From Catellatospora methionotrophica (GTDB taxonomy: Bacteria; Actinomycetota; Actinomycetes; Mycobacteriales; Micromonosporaceae), in the NCBI RefSeq assembly GCF_011297335.1, contig NZ_JAAOTJ010000009.1, forward strand, positions 1-64,000: a stretch of DNA of 64,000 nt, in the 5' to 3' direction. The notes under the pieces are model-generated. The model was not told the DNA's origin. It saw only the letters and a program-made list of their open reading frames with translations, and made no database searches. Below, piece by piece: positions 7,791 to 16,481 of the stretch. Made by a program: the position numbers and the translations under genes. The first letter of the stretch is position 1; each line of letters begins with the position of its first letter.

Positions 7791-10151
7791 TCAGTCTCCT
7801 GGAGCCTGCCAGGCCGCCGTGAGCAGGCCGTCCACCGGGCCCAGCGTGGCCCGCACGCCGTTGACCAGCACGGTGGCCGGAGGGGTGCCGCCGGCGACGG
7901 TGGGGAACGCGATCGCCGTGACCCGGGCCGGCCCGGCGATGGTCACCGAGAGCGTATCCCCGTCCCGCCGTGCCGCGACAGTGCTTACGTAACCGTCGTC
8001 ACGTATCTCGCACGCCCCGTCGCCGCCCCCGAAGCTCAGCAGGGTGAGCTGCGCCCACGGCCCGTCGGCCAGGTGCTCGGCGGGCGCGGCCACCGGCAGC
8101 AGCGCGTCGCGGCGCACCCACAGCGGCTGCTGCGTCAGCGGCGGGGCGACACGCAGCGTGACACCGCCGCCGACCACGTCGCCGCTCCACCAGTCGACCC
8201 ACTCGCCGGGCGGCAGGTACACGTCGCGCTGCTGGCTGGAACTGATCATGGGAGCGACCAGCAGGTCCGTGCCGAGCCGGTACACGTGCTCGGCCCGCCA
8301 CGACGCCGCGTCGGCCGGGGAGTCCACGCCCAGCGCCCGCATCATCGGCTCGCCGGTCGCCGCCGAGCGCAGCGCGGCCGAGTACAGGTACGGCAGCAGC
8401 CGGTAGCGCAGCCGCAGCGCCTCGATCACGTCCGCCTCGACGGCCGGGAAGCGCCACGGCTCGCGGGTCGTCGTGCCGTGGAAGCGCACCAGCGGCGACA
8501 GCGCCCCGAACTGGGCCCAGCGCAGGTAGAGGTCGTCGCTCGGCACGCCGCAGAAGCCGCCGCTGTCGTGCGACCAGTACGGCACCCCGGACAGCCCGTG
8601 CGCGAGCCCGCCGTTCATGGACGAGGCCAGCGCCTCGTACGAGCACATCGTGTCCCCGCCCCACTGCGCCGCGTGCCGCTGCCCGCCCAGGTACGACGAG
8701 CGGGCCCACACCATCGTGTGCCCGTGCACCTCGCGGGTGACCTCGGCGACGGCGTCGTTGAACAGCAGGGCGTACACGTTGTGCAGCTCGGTGCCGGTCA
8801 TGCCGTTGAAGGCGACCGCGTCGGCGGGCACGCCCTCGGCGAAGTCGGTCTTGAACACGTCGACGCCCTGCCGGGCCAGCGGCCGCAGCAGGTCCTGGAA
8901 CCAGGCGGTCGCCTCCGGGTTGGTGAAGTCGACGATGCCGCCCGCCGGGAACGAGCCGTGCCAGGAGTCGGCTACGTACACCGCGCCGTCGGCCCGGCGC
9001 AGCAGGAAGCCCCGCTCGGCGGCCTCGGCGAAGCGGTCGGTGCGGTGCGACAGGTACGAGTTCATCCACACGCAGACCCGGAAGCCCTGCTCGTGCAGGG
9101 TGGCCAGCATCGCGTCCGGGTCGGGGAACGCCACCGGGTCCCAGCGCAGGTGCGACCAGGTGCCCTCGGCCTGCCAGTAGGTGTCCAGGTGCAGCACGTC
9201 GCAGGGGATGCCGTGGGCGCGGATGGTCGCCGCACGGGCCAGCACCGCCTCCTGCGTGTCGCGGCAGAAGCCCGACGAGATCCAGGAGCCGAACGCCCAC
9301 TTCGGCGGGCAGGCCGGGCGGCCGGTGAGCGCGTCGTAGCGGTCCAGCACGTCGGCCGGGGTGGGCCCGGCGAGCACGTAGTACTCGATCAGGTCGTCGG
9401 GCACGAGGAGCTGGGTGACGCTGCCGGTGGACGCGCCGAAGTCGAACTCGACCGGCATGCCCGAGTCGACCACGACACCGTAGCCCCGGCTGGACTGGTA
9501 GAACGGCACGTTCTTGTACGCCCGGTCGGACTCGCTGCCGAAGGCGTCGAAGTTCCACATCACCGGCCGCTGGCCGCGCAGGTTCAGCGCGGTGAAGCGC
9601 TCGCCGGTGCCGGACAGGACCTCGTCGGCGGGCATGGCGAAGCTCTCGTGGTAGGCCACGATCTGCCCGTCGACGCGCGAGCAGCCCAGCGGCAGGGTGC
9701 GCATCCGTCCGGAGATGTCAGTCAGGCCGGGGTCCGCGCCGAGCAGCGGCCGCCCGTCGGCGTCGTGAAAGGACAGCCGCCACGGGTCCAGCGTGACCTC
9801 GGCGGTCAGCGGCCCGGCCGTGACGGTGACGGTGTTCTCGCCGGTCACCACGGTCGCCACCGCGCCCGGGTCGGGCTGGGTGAGCGGGAGCAGCCGGGCG
9901 CTGCGGCTGCGCGCCCCGGCCTCGGCGGACAGGCGTACCCGCAGGATCCCGTCGCCGGCCGCGCCGACGTGCAGATGCAGCACGGTTCCGGCGTCGGTGA
10001 ACGCGTCGAAGGTCACGCCGACGGAGTCCTTGCCGGTCAGCTCGGCCCGCACGACGGTCTCCGGGCCGGGTTCGCCGTGGGCGCGGCGGGGCAGTTCCGG
10101 CGGGTCGGCGGAGAAGTACTCGTGGGCCACCAGTGGCGGGCGGAACGGCAT
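7791..10151 (-). CDS. GH31 alpha-xylosidase-like glycosidase
   Basis: A 786-residue glycoside hydrolase family 31 enzyme of the YicI/XylS type. The nucleophile region reads [10 protein letters not shown] (Asp near residue 432), matching the KTDFGE signature of alpha-xylosidases, and the acid/base segment is [12 protein letters not shown] (Asp near residue 497), followed by [15 protein letters not shown]. There is no signal peptide, so it acts in the cytosol on imported oligosaccharide, releasing alpha-linked xylose. It is the first gene of an operon with xylB. The start has GGGAG 8 nt upstream. Alpha-glucosidase activity is the main alternative, but the KTDF motif and the xylB neighbour favour alpha-xylosidase. 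Confidence 0.9.
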   Translation of the reverse strand: MPFRPPLVAHEYFSADPPELPRRAHGEPGPETVVRAELTGKDSVGVTFDAFTDAGTVLHLHVGAAGDGILRVRLSAEAGARSRSARLLPLTQPDPGAVATVVTGENTVTVTAGPLTAEVTLDPWRLSFHDADGRPLLGADPGLTDISGRMRTLPLGCSRVDGQIVAYHESFAMPADEVLSGTGERFTALNLRGQRPVMWNFDAFGSESDRAYKNVPFYQSSRGYGVVVDSGMPVEFDFGASTGSVTQLLVPDDLIEYYVLAGPTPADVLDRYDALTGRPACPPKWAFGSWISSGFCRDTQEAVLARAATIRAHGIPCDVLHLDTYWQAEGTWSHLRWDPVAFPDPDAMLATLHEQGFRVCVWMNSYLSHRTDRFAEAAERGFLLRRADGAVYVADSWHGSFPAGGIVDFTNPEATAWFQDLLRPLARQGVDVFKTDFAEGVPADAVAFNGMTGTELHNVYALLFNDAVAEVTREVHGHTMVWARSSYLGGQRHAAQWGGDTMCSYEALASSMNGGLAHGLSGVPYWSHDSGGFCGVPSDDLYLRWAQFGALSPLVRFHGTTTREPWRFPAVEADVIEALRLRYRLLPYLYSAALRSAATGEPMMRALGVDSPADAASWRAEHVYRLGTDLLVAPMISSSQQRDVYLPPGEWVDWWSGDVVGGGVTLRVAPPLTQQPLWVRRDALLPVAAPAEHLADGPWAQLTLLSFGGGDGACEIRDDGYVSTVAARRDGDTLSVTIAGPARVTAIAFPTVAGGTPPATVLVNGVRATLGPVDGLLTAAWQAPGD

Positions 10152-10193
10152 TATCGGCTCCCAGCGCGGCGTCTACTGCAGGTATGACGTCTT

Positions 10194-10219
10194 TTAGTTT
10201 TCCGTGTAGCCAAACAAAC
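10194..10219. promoter_or_regulatory. Candidate ROK operator between GH31 and GH42 genes
   Basis: TTAGTT (10194-10199), 12 nt, then AAACAAAC (10212-10219): the reverse complement of the GTTTGTTT-N12-AACTAA motif found at 1415-1440. A perfect 13-bp palindrome, GTCAACGGTTGAC, follows directly at 10220-10232. The region drives GH31-xylB leftward and GH42 rightward. Confidence 0.5.
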
Positions 10220-10263
10220 GTCAACGGTTGACGCCCCGTCCTGCTCCCTCTAATTTGGCCGGG

Positions 10264-12270
10264 GTGCCGACAAACTCGACCTTCTACGGTGCGGACTGGA
10301 ACCCCGAGCAGTGGCCGGAGCCGGTCTGGGCGCAGGATCTCGCCCTCATGCGCGAGGCCCGCGTCACCGCGGCGACCGTCGGCGTGTTCAGCTGGTCGCG
10401 CCTGGAACCGAGCCCCGGGGCGTACGACTTCGGCTGGCTCGACCGCGTCCTCGACGGCCTGCACGCCCACGGGATCGGCGCGGTGCTGGCCACCCCGACC
10501 GCCTCCCCGCCGCCCTGGTTCACCCGGGCCCACCCCGACGCGCTGGCGACGCGCCGCGACGGCGTACGCCTGGTCCACGGCTCCCGCGACACGTACTGCG
10601 TCAACGCCCCCGCCTACCGCGCCGCGAGCCTGCGCATCGCGACCGCGCTCGCCGTGCGCTACGCCCGCCACCCCGCACTACGCCTGTGGCACGTACACAA
10701 CGAGTACGGCACCTGGTGCTTCTGCGACCACTGCGCGCGCGCCTTCCGCACCTGGCTACGCGAGCGCCACGGCGCCGTCGACGCCCTCAACGACGCCTGG
10801 ACCGCCGACTTCTGGAGCCAGCGCCACGGCGACTGGTCCGAGATCCTCCCGCCCCGCGCCACCCAGTACCTCGGCAACCCCGCGCACGAGCTGGACTACC
10901 GGCGCTTCCTGTCCGACAGCATGCTGGCGGCGTACACCGAGCAGCGCGACGCGATCAAGGCGGTCGCCCCGGCCGCGCAGGTCACCACGAACTTCGTGCT
11001 CGGCGGATGGGTGCCCGTCGACCACGCCAGTTGGTCCCGCGAGGTCGACCTCGTCGCCATCGACCACTACCCGTCCACACTGGACGGCGTACCCGCGCAG
11101 AGCGCCTTCGCCGCCGACGCCGCGCGGGGCTGGTCGGCCGCCGCCGGGCACGGCGGACGCTGGCTCCTGATGGAGCACGCCCCCGGCCACGTCACCGAGC
11201 AGGGTGTCCAGCGCCGCAAACCACCCGGCATGCTCGCCCGTACCGCGCTGGCGCACGTCGCCCGTGGCTCGGCGGGGGCGATGTACTTCCAGTGGCGCGC
11301 GAGCCGCGGTGGCGCTGAACAGTGGCACACCGCCCTGGTCGCCCACCCCGGCCCGGCCACCCGCCTCTTCGCCGAAGCCGTCGCCCTCGGCAACCGCCTC
11401 GCGGCAACTGAAGGAAGGGCACCTTCCGATCGCTCGGCCGATCGGAAGGTGCCCTTCCCCACGGGCGAGCCCGCCGGAGCCGCGACGGCGTGCGGCGAGG
11501 TGGCGGTGTGGTTCGACGAGACGTGCGGTTGGGCGGTCGGGGCGTCGCACCTGCCCGCGCCCGTGGACTACCAGGGGATCGTCGAAGACTGGCACCGGGC
11601 GCTGTGGCGGCTGGGGTATCAGGTCGACGTGGTGCCGCCCTCGGCCGCGCTGGACGGATACCGCGTGCTGGTCGTGCCTGCGGCCTACCTGCTCACCGAC
11701 GAATCGGCGCGCAGGCTGGAGCGGTACGTGCGCGAGGGCGGGCACCTGGTGGTGACGTACCTGTCCGGGATCGTCGACGAGCACCTGCGGGTGCGGCTCG
11801 GCGGATACCCGGGCGCGCTGCGCGAACTGCTCGGCGTGCACGTCGAGGAGTTCGACCCGCTGCCGACCGGAACGGCCGTCACCCTGGACAACGGCGACCG
11901 TGCCACCGCCTGGACCGAGCACCTGACCGCGCCCGGCGCGGCGGTGCAAGTCTCCTATCCCGATGGACGACCGGCGATCACCCGGCGCGAGCACGGCACC
12001 GGCACCGCGCACTACGTCTCCTGCGGCCTGGCCGAGACCGCGACGGCACACCTGCTCGACGGGGTCTGTGCCGCCGCCGGAGCCGCCCCGGTCCTGCCCG
12101 GCCTGCCCGACGGCGTGGAGGCGGTCCGCGCCACGGACGGAGTCTGGCTGTTCAACCACACCGGCGAATCTCACGACATCGCCGGTCATGCGCTCCAGCC
12201 AGGCGCAGCGATGGAGCTACCTGCTTTTAGCAGCCTTTTCACGGAAATCGCTGCTACGAGGTCCCGATAG
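10264..12270 (+). CDS. GH42 beta-galactosidase
   Basis: The protein (about 668 residues from GTG 10264) is a glycoside hydrolase family 42 enzyme. The start MPTNSTFYGADWNPEQWPE matches the family N-terminus better than the upstream TTG at 10228. Acid/base Glu147 lies in WHVHNEYG and nucleophile Glu304 in LLMEHAPG. Cys112, 152, 154 and 157 form the usual zinc cluster. The A domain is followed by the trimerisation domain (about 400-610) and a short C-terminal part. It removes terminal beta-galactose from oligosaccharides in the cytosol. Residues 384-399 are encoded by a palindromic repeat (11413-11458), an insertion at the boundary of two domains that keeps the reading frame. It is divergent from GH31-xylB and shares their candidate operator. 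Confidence 0.9.
   Translation: MPTNSTFYGADWNPEQWPEPVWAQDLALMREARVTAATVGVFSWSRLEPSPGAYDFGWLDRVLDGLHAHGIGAVLATPTASPPPWFTRAHPDALATRRDGVRLVHGSRDTYCVNAPAYRAASLRIATALAVRYARHPALRLWHVHNEYGTWCFCDHCARAFRTWLRERHGAVDALNDAWTADFWSQRHGDWSEILPPRATQYLGNPAHELDYRRFLSDSMLAAYTEQRDAIKAVAPAAQVTTNFVLGGWVPVDHASWSREVDLVAIDHYPSTLDGVPAQSAFAADAARGWSAAAGHGGRWLLMEHAPGHVTEQGVQRRKPPGMLARTALAHVARGSAGAMYFQWRASRGGAEQWHTALVAHPGPATRLFAEAVALGNRLAATEGRAPSDRSADRKVPFPTGEPAGAATACGEVAVWFDETCGWAVGASHLPAPVDYQGIVEDWHRALWRLGYQVDVVPPSAALDGYRVLVVPAAYLLTDESARRLERYVREGGHLVVTYLSGIVDEHLRVRLGGYPGALRELLGVHVEEFDPLPTGTAVTLDNGDRATAWTEHLTAPGAAVQVSYPDGRPAITRREHGTGTAHYVSCGLAETATAHLLDGVCAAAGAAPVLPGLPDGVEAVRATDGVWLFNHTGESHDIAGHALQPGAAMELPAFSSLFTEIAATRSR
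11413..11458. repeat. Palindromic element inside the GH42 coding sequence
   Basis: Perfect 20-bp arms GGAAGGGCACCTTCCGATCG (11413-11432) and complement (11439-11458) around the 6-nt loop CTCGGC. The core is identical to the intergenic copy at 6335-6389. In the GH42 frame it encodes GRAPSDRSADRKVPF, a hydrophilic stretch that is not expected in the family. Confidence 0.88.
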
Positions 12271-12286
12271 CCCGGTCGTAGTCGGA

Positions 12287-13696
12287 TCAGCCGGTCCGCT
12301 CGATCTCGCCGGGGCGCCAGGTCTGGTCGTACCAGGGCTGGAGCGGGGTGTAGAGGCGCAGGAAGGTGAACCAGTGCTTGCCGGGCACGGTCTGGATCCA
12401 GTTCGCCTCCCGGCCGGGCGGCGGCGTAGGGCCGAACCAGACCTCGGTGCTGCCGTCGGCTTCGGCCACGACCGTGCCGGACAGGCTGCTCAGGCTCGGG
12501 TACGGGGTGTCGGTGGCCAGCAGCGAGCGGGTCTGGCAGTCGTACACGCACACCGACCAGAACGTCTTCGCCGGGACGTGCCGGGGCAGGCGCAGCCGGT
12601 AGGAGTGCCCGCCGTCGAGCCACCGGCCGTCGGCGTCCTCGGCGGTGTAGGCGTACGCCGAGCCGGTGCCCACCGGGGACTGCGCCATCGCGGGCGTGAC
12701 GACCGTGGCGAGGTAGTGGAATGCCGCGCGGGCGTCGAGCAGGCGTGCGCCCTCGCGGAGGAACTCGTGGCTGCCGCCGATGAACAGCCGCTTCCACGAG
12801 GAGTCGGGGTAGTAGTACGCCTCGGGGTCGCGGGGCCGGAACGCCAGCGCACGGGCGATGCCGGCGGCCAGCGGGGCGGCCTTGGCGAGGATCGCGCGCA
12901 GACGCTGGTCGGGGCCGAACACGTCGCCCTTGACCAGGCCGATCCCGGCCAGGATGCCGCGGCGTTCGGGATCCAGGGAGTCCAGCGGCTCCTCCTGGAT
13001 CACCACGTCGACCTCGTCGTAGAAGGTCGCGTCGTTGGCGTGCACGGTGTTGTGCGGCCGGTCGGCGAGGTTGACGAACTCGTTCGGCGGCGGGTACGCG
13101 GCCTGGGACAGCGGGTAGACCCGGATCCTCCGGATCGCCTCGACACCGTCGAGGGCGCGGAACATGGCCCAGTTGGTGAAGGTCGGGCAGCGGAAGACGT
13201 AGTAGCCGTCGGGCACCTCGTCCTCGTGGTCCGGCGGCAGGAACAGGTACTTGCCGCCCGCGCCCTGGTCGGGGCCGCTCAGGCCGAGGTCGGTGACGTA
13301 GCGGAACCAGAAGTCGTCGACGACGCACAGCGCGTTCGGCGGCACCTCGACCACGGTCGGCCCGTCGGTGTCGAGGTCGAGGAAGGTGTGGCCGTACGTG
13401 GTGTCGGTGTTGGGGGTCAGGTAGAGGCTGGTGGAGTTGAAGCGCGGGTCGGTGATGCCGATCTGGCGGGCCGAGGTGACGCCGACGTTGCGCAGTCCGG
13501 CCCGGATCGCGGCGAGCGACGCGGCGGGCATGGCGACCAGGAACGCCTCGACCGCGCGGATCAGGTCCAGGGCGTCGTAGAGCCCGTCGGTGCTGTCGTC
13601 GGCGGGCAGGCCGTCGGGGAAGGCGAACTGGCCGAGCGGGGTGTCCAGCGTCTCCGGCATGCCGATGGCGGCCAGGATCTCCTTCGGAATGGACAT
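12287..13696 (-). CDS. DUF1254/DUF1214 domain protein
   Basis: A 469-residue protein with an N-terminal DUF1254 region (about residues 60-190, with PNTDTTYGHTFLDL) and a C-terminal DUF1214 region (about 330-460, with FWSVCVYDCQTRSLL and WIQTVPGKHWFTFLRLYTP). Proteins with this pair are widespread and have no firmly established biochemical role. No signal peptide or membrane segment is evident here. It is convergent with the GH42 gene, 16 bp away, and not obviously co-transcribed with anything. No function is assigned. Confidence 0.85.
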   Translation of the reverse strand: MSIPKEILAAIGMPETLDTPLGQFAFPDGLPADDSTDGLYDALDLIRAVEAFLVAMPAASLAAIRAGLRNVGVTSARQIGITDPRFNSTSLYLTPNTDTTYGHTFLDLDTDGPTVVEVPPNALCVVDDFWFRYVTDLGLSGPDQGAGGKYLFLPPDHEDEVPDGYYVFRCPTFTNWAMFRALDGVEAIRRIRVYPLSQAAYPPPNEFVNLADRPHNTVHANDATFYDEVDVVIQEEPLDSLDPERRGILAGIGLVKGDVFGPDQRLRAILAKAAPLAAGIARALAFRPRDPEAYYYPDSSWKRLFIGGSHEFLREGARLLDARAAFHYLATVVTPAMAQSPVGTGSAYAYTAEDADGRWLDGGHSYRLRLPRHVPAKTFWSVCVYDCQTRSLLATDTPYPSLSSLSGTVVAEADGSTEVWFGPTPPPGREANWIQTVPGKHWFTFLRLYTPLQPWYDQTWRPGEIERTG

Positions 13697-13823
13697 GCGC
13701 GCACCTCTCGCGCGGCCGTCTGCCGCGCCTTATCGCACGGTACGCAGAGAGTTTGCGAGATGTCCCGGTTATGCCCAGGATGCGCGGGGACCGCAGCGGG
13801 TGGAACGCGACCGGGCCGGGTGC

Positions 13824-15182
13824 TCAGTCCGCGTTGACCGGGAGCGGGCGGCGGGCGGGGTGGGGCAGGGTCACCGGCGGGTGGCCGTTGCCGTGTCCCT
13901 GCTCGGCCGGGCCGTAGCCATGCGGGCCACCCGCGGCGAAGCCGTTGCCGGTGCTGGGCATCGACTGCTCAGGAGCTGCGGGCGCGGGCACGTGGCCGTT
14001 GGCCGAGCCGTGCCCGCCAACCTGCCCGTTGCTCGGGGCGTACCCGTTGCCGGGGGTCTGCCCGGTGCCGGTGGCGTGCCCGTTCGTGCCGCCGCCGGCA
14101 GTGTGGCCGTTGGCCGGGGCGGGACCTTTGGGCGAGGTGGTCGTCGTGGACAGCGGCACCATGACCGGCACGTACGCGCCACCGGCCGGTTCCGGTTCGG
14201 GGGTCTGGCCGGGCAGGGGGACCGTCGCGGTGCGCGGCGCGGGATCACTCGCGCCGGGGACCTGGAACACGCCGCGGGCCGGATGCTCGGGCAGACCGGG
14301 CACGGAGGCGGAGCTGAACCGCACCGGTAGTGGCACCGGTTCGGCGACGAGGTCGTGTTGTGGTTCGGCATAGCGGGTGAGCGCGATCACCGCCCCCAGG
14401 GTGATGACGAAGCCGAGCGCGGCGACCCAGGACATGCCGGGGCGGATCTTGTCACCCAGCAGCAGCATGCCGATCACGGCGGCGGGCACCGCGCCCGCGG
14501 CGTCCATGGCGGCGACGGCGGCGTTGGTGGAGCCGCGCTGCATGGCCAGGCCGAGCAGCAGCTGGCCGGTGAGCGAGTGCGCGATGACCAGGTAGAGCAG
14601 CGGGTTCAGGCCGAACTCGACGATGGTCTGCGCCGAGGCCAGCGGCCGGGCCGCGATGGCGGCCGAGGCGAAGCAGAGCCCGGCCAGCGAGCCGAGCACC
14701 ACCGAGCCGAGCACGCCCTTGACCTTGCCCGCGAACGCGCTCACCCCGGCGATCGCGACCAGCGCGAAAACCAGCGAGATCACGCCCTTGGCGTCCAGCG
14801 GCTCGGCGTGGCCGGGCTCGGCCGACACGGCCAGCATGCCGATGCCCGCCATGACCGCCAGCAGGAGCAGGACCTCGGCCAGCGGCAGCTTCCACTTGAG
14901 CACCGCGACCCCGGCGAAGGCGGTGACGCACAGGCCCGCGGTGACCGCCGACTGGACGAGGAACAGCGGCAGATCGCGCCGCGCACCGAGGGCGAGGAAG
15001 AAGCCGAGGATCTGACAGCCGAGGCCGAGCAGGTACGTCGAGTTGCCGAAAAGGCGCAGCAGCAGGCCCGGATCAAGGGTGTCCGTCGTCGCTGTGCGTG
15101 TCGCCGCGATGGACTGCAGCAGGTTGGCGATGCCGTATGCGGCGATCATCGCCACCAGGAACCACCAGCCAGAGGACACCAC
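13824..15182 (-). CDS. DMT-like integral membrane protein with Asn-Gly-His-rich tail
   Basis: Residues 1 to about 285 form roughly nine or ten hydrophobic segments in the pattern of drug/metabolite-transporter (EamA-like) proteins. The last 165 residues are a low-complexity hydrophilic tail rich in Pro, Gly, Asn and His with repeated NGH and GNG units. The tail may be cytoplasmic and could bind metal through its histidines, but this is conjecture. The GTG start at 15182 is the first possible codon and precedes a hydrophobic segment; no strong ribosome site is visible. Substrate unknown. The gene stands alone between DUF1254 and hisN. Confidence 0.75.
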   Translation of the reverse strand: MVSSGWWFLVAMIAAYGIANLLQSIAATRTATTDTLDPGLLLRLFGNSTYLLGLGCQILGFFLALGARRDLPLFLVQSAVTAGLCVTAFAGVAVLKWKLPLAEVLLLLAVMAGIGMLAVSAEPGHAEPLDAKGVISLVFALVAIAGVSAFAGKVKGVLGSVVLGSLAGLCFASAAIAARPLASAQTIVEFGLNPLLYLVIAHSLTGQLLLGLAMQRGSTNAAVAAMDAAGAVPAAVIGMLLLGDKIRPGMSWVAALGFVITLGAVIALTRYAEPQHDLVAEPVPLPVRFSSASVPGLPEHPARGVFQVPGASDPAPRTATVPLPGQTPEPEPAGGAYVPVMVPLSTTTTSPKGPAPANGHTAGGGTNGHATGTGQTPGNGYAPSNGQVGGHGSANGHVPAPAAPEQSMPSTGNGFAAGGPHGYGPAEQGHGNGHPPVTLPHPARRPLPVNAD

Positions 15183-15255
15183 CCTGGCAGCTTAGACCCT
15201 TAGGGGTCGGCAGCGCCCTACCCGCCCGGCGACTTCACCGAGTGAATGAGAGTGA

Positions 15256-16059
15256 CTACAGTGCGCGAAGCCCGGCGGGGCTCAGCCGTTCCAGCACGTC
15301 GTCGTGCAACTGACCGTTGGTGGCCACCGCGGAGCCGCCGCCCGCGCCGTTGCGCCCCGACAGGTCGGTGAAGCTGCCGCCCGCCTCGGTGACGATCGGC
15401 ACCAGCGCCGCCATGTCCCAGAGCATCAGCTCCGGCTCGATCATGATGTCGACCGCGCCCTCGGCGAGCAGCATGTAGCCGTAGAAGTCGCCGTACGCCC
15501 GGCTGCGCCAGGTCTTGCGCATCAGGTCGAGCACCGAGGCCAGGCGGCCGGTCTGCTCCCAGCCGTCCAGGGAGGAGTAGCAGAAGCTCGCGTCGGCCAT
15601 GCGGCGTACGCCGGAGACCCGGATCGGCTGGGCGGCGGCCTGGTGGCGGCCCGCGAAGGCACCCAGCCCGCGCGCGGCCCACCAGCGGCGGCCCAGCGCC
15701 GGGGCGGAGACCATGCCGACGACCGGCTCGTCGCCCTCCATCAGCGCGATCAGCGTGCCCCAGATCGGCACGCCGCGGATGAAGTTCTTGGTGCCGTCGA
15801 TCGGGTCGATGACCCACTGCCGGTTGCCGGTGCCACCGGCGACCCCGAACTCCTCGCCGAGCACGCCGTCGCGCGAGCGGGTGCGCGCCAGCGTCGAGCG
15901 CAGCGCCTTCTCCACCGCGGTGTCCGCGTCCGAGACGGGCGTCAGGTCGGGCTTGCTCTCCACGTACAGGTCGAGCGCCTTGAACCGGGACATGGAGATG
16001 GAGTCGGCGGTGTCCGCCAGCACGTGGGCAAGCCCAAGGTCGTCCGAGTAGCGGGCCAT
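15256..16059 (-). CDS. hisN: Histidinol-phosphatase (inositol monophosphatase family)
   Basis: A 267-residue member of the inositol monophosphatase superfamily. The metal-binding motifs are clear: GEEFG (about residue 70), DPIDGTKNFIRG (about 85-96) and WDMAALVPIVTEAGG (about 210-225). Actinobacteria use this type as HisN, which dephosphorylates histidinol phosphate in histidine synthesis. The FIRG after the DGT motif is typical of actinobacterial HisN. Activity on inositol phosphate or related substrates is the alternative. The gene is monocistronic here. Confidence 0.85.
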   Translation of the reverse strand: MARYSDDLGLAHVLADTADSISMSRFKALDLYVESKPDLTPVSDADTAVEKALRSTLARTRSRDGVLGEEFGVAGGTGNRQWVIDPIDGTKNFIRGVPIWGTLIALMEGDEPVVGMVSAPALGRRWWAARGLGAFAGRHQAAAQPIRVSGVRRMADASFCYSSLDGWEQTGRLASVLDLMRKTWRSRAYGDFYGYMLLAEGAVDIMIEPELMLWDMAALVPIVTEAGGSFTDLSGRNGAGGGSAVATNGQLHDDVLERLSPAGLRAL

Positions 16060-16202
16060 GGCGAGAACTTATCGGATCTCCGCACCGCCGAGGTATCGGG
16101 TTGGCGGACCCGCCGTAAATGAGAACGCGTGGATCACGGCGGGGCGGGTAATTTCACGGGCATGAGCGGGTGTGCACGCCCGTGGCACGGCAAGGAGGAG
16201 TC

Positions 16203-16481
16203 ATGGGTGCTGACCCGGAAAAGGTGCTCCGGACGTTCCTCGACGAACACGGGCGGCTGACCTCGATGCCCGCGAAGGCGGGCAAGCGGCGGGTGCTGCT
16301 GGAGCACATCGTGGCGGCCTTCGAGCCGGGGGTGAAGATGCCCGAGCGCGAGGTCGACGCGGTGCTGCGGGCGTTCTACGAGACCGACTGGGTGTCGCTG
16401 CGGCGCTACCTGATCGACACGGGCCTGATGGCGCGCGCCGACGGGCTGTACTGGCGCACCGGCGGCTACGTCGAGGTCTGA
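16203..16481 (+). CDS. DUF2087 domain protein
   Basis: A 92-residue protein resembling DUF2087 domains (KVLRTFLDEHGRLTSMPAKAGKRRVLLEHIVAAFEPG), which occur alone or at the end of small regulators. The start is placed at ATG 16203 because AAGGAGG lies 4 nt upstream; the longer reading frame from 16170 lacks such a site. The basic KAGKRR patch and predicted helical fold suggest nucleic-acid binding, but no function is established. Its 3' end overlaps the convergent rsgA gene by 16 bp. Confidence 0.82.
   Translation: MGADPEKVLRTFLDEHGRLTSMPAKAGKRRVLLEHIVAAFEPGVKMPEREVDAVLRAFYETDWVSLRRYLIDTGLMARADGLYWRTGGYVEV

Noticed and set aside
10228-10263. TTG 10228 as start of the GH42 gene
   Set aside because: The 12 extra residues are not family-like, and the codon lies within a perfect palindrome; GTG 10264 gives the usual N-terminus.
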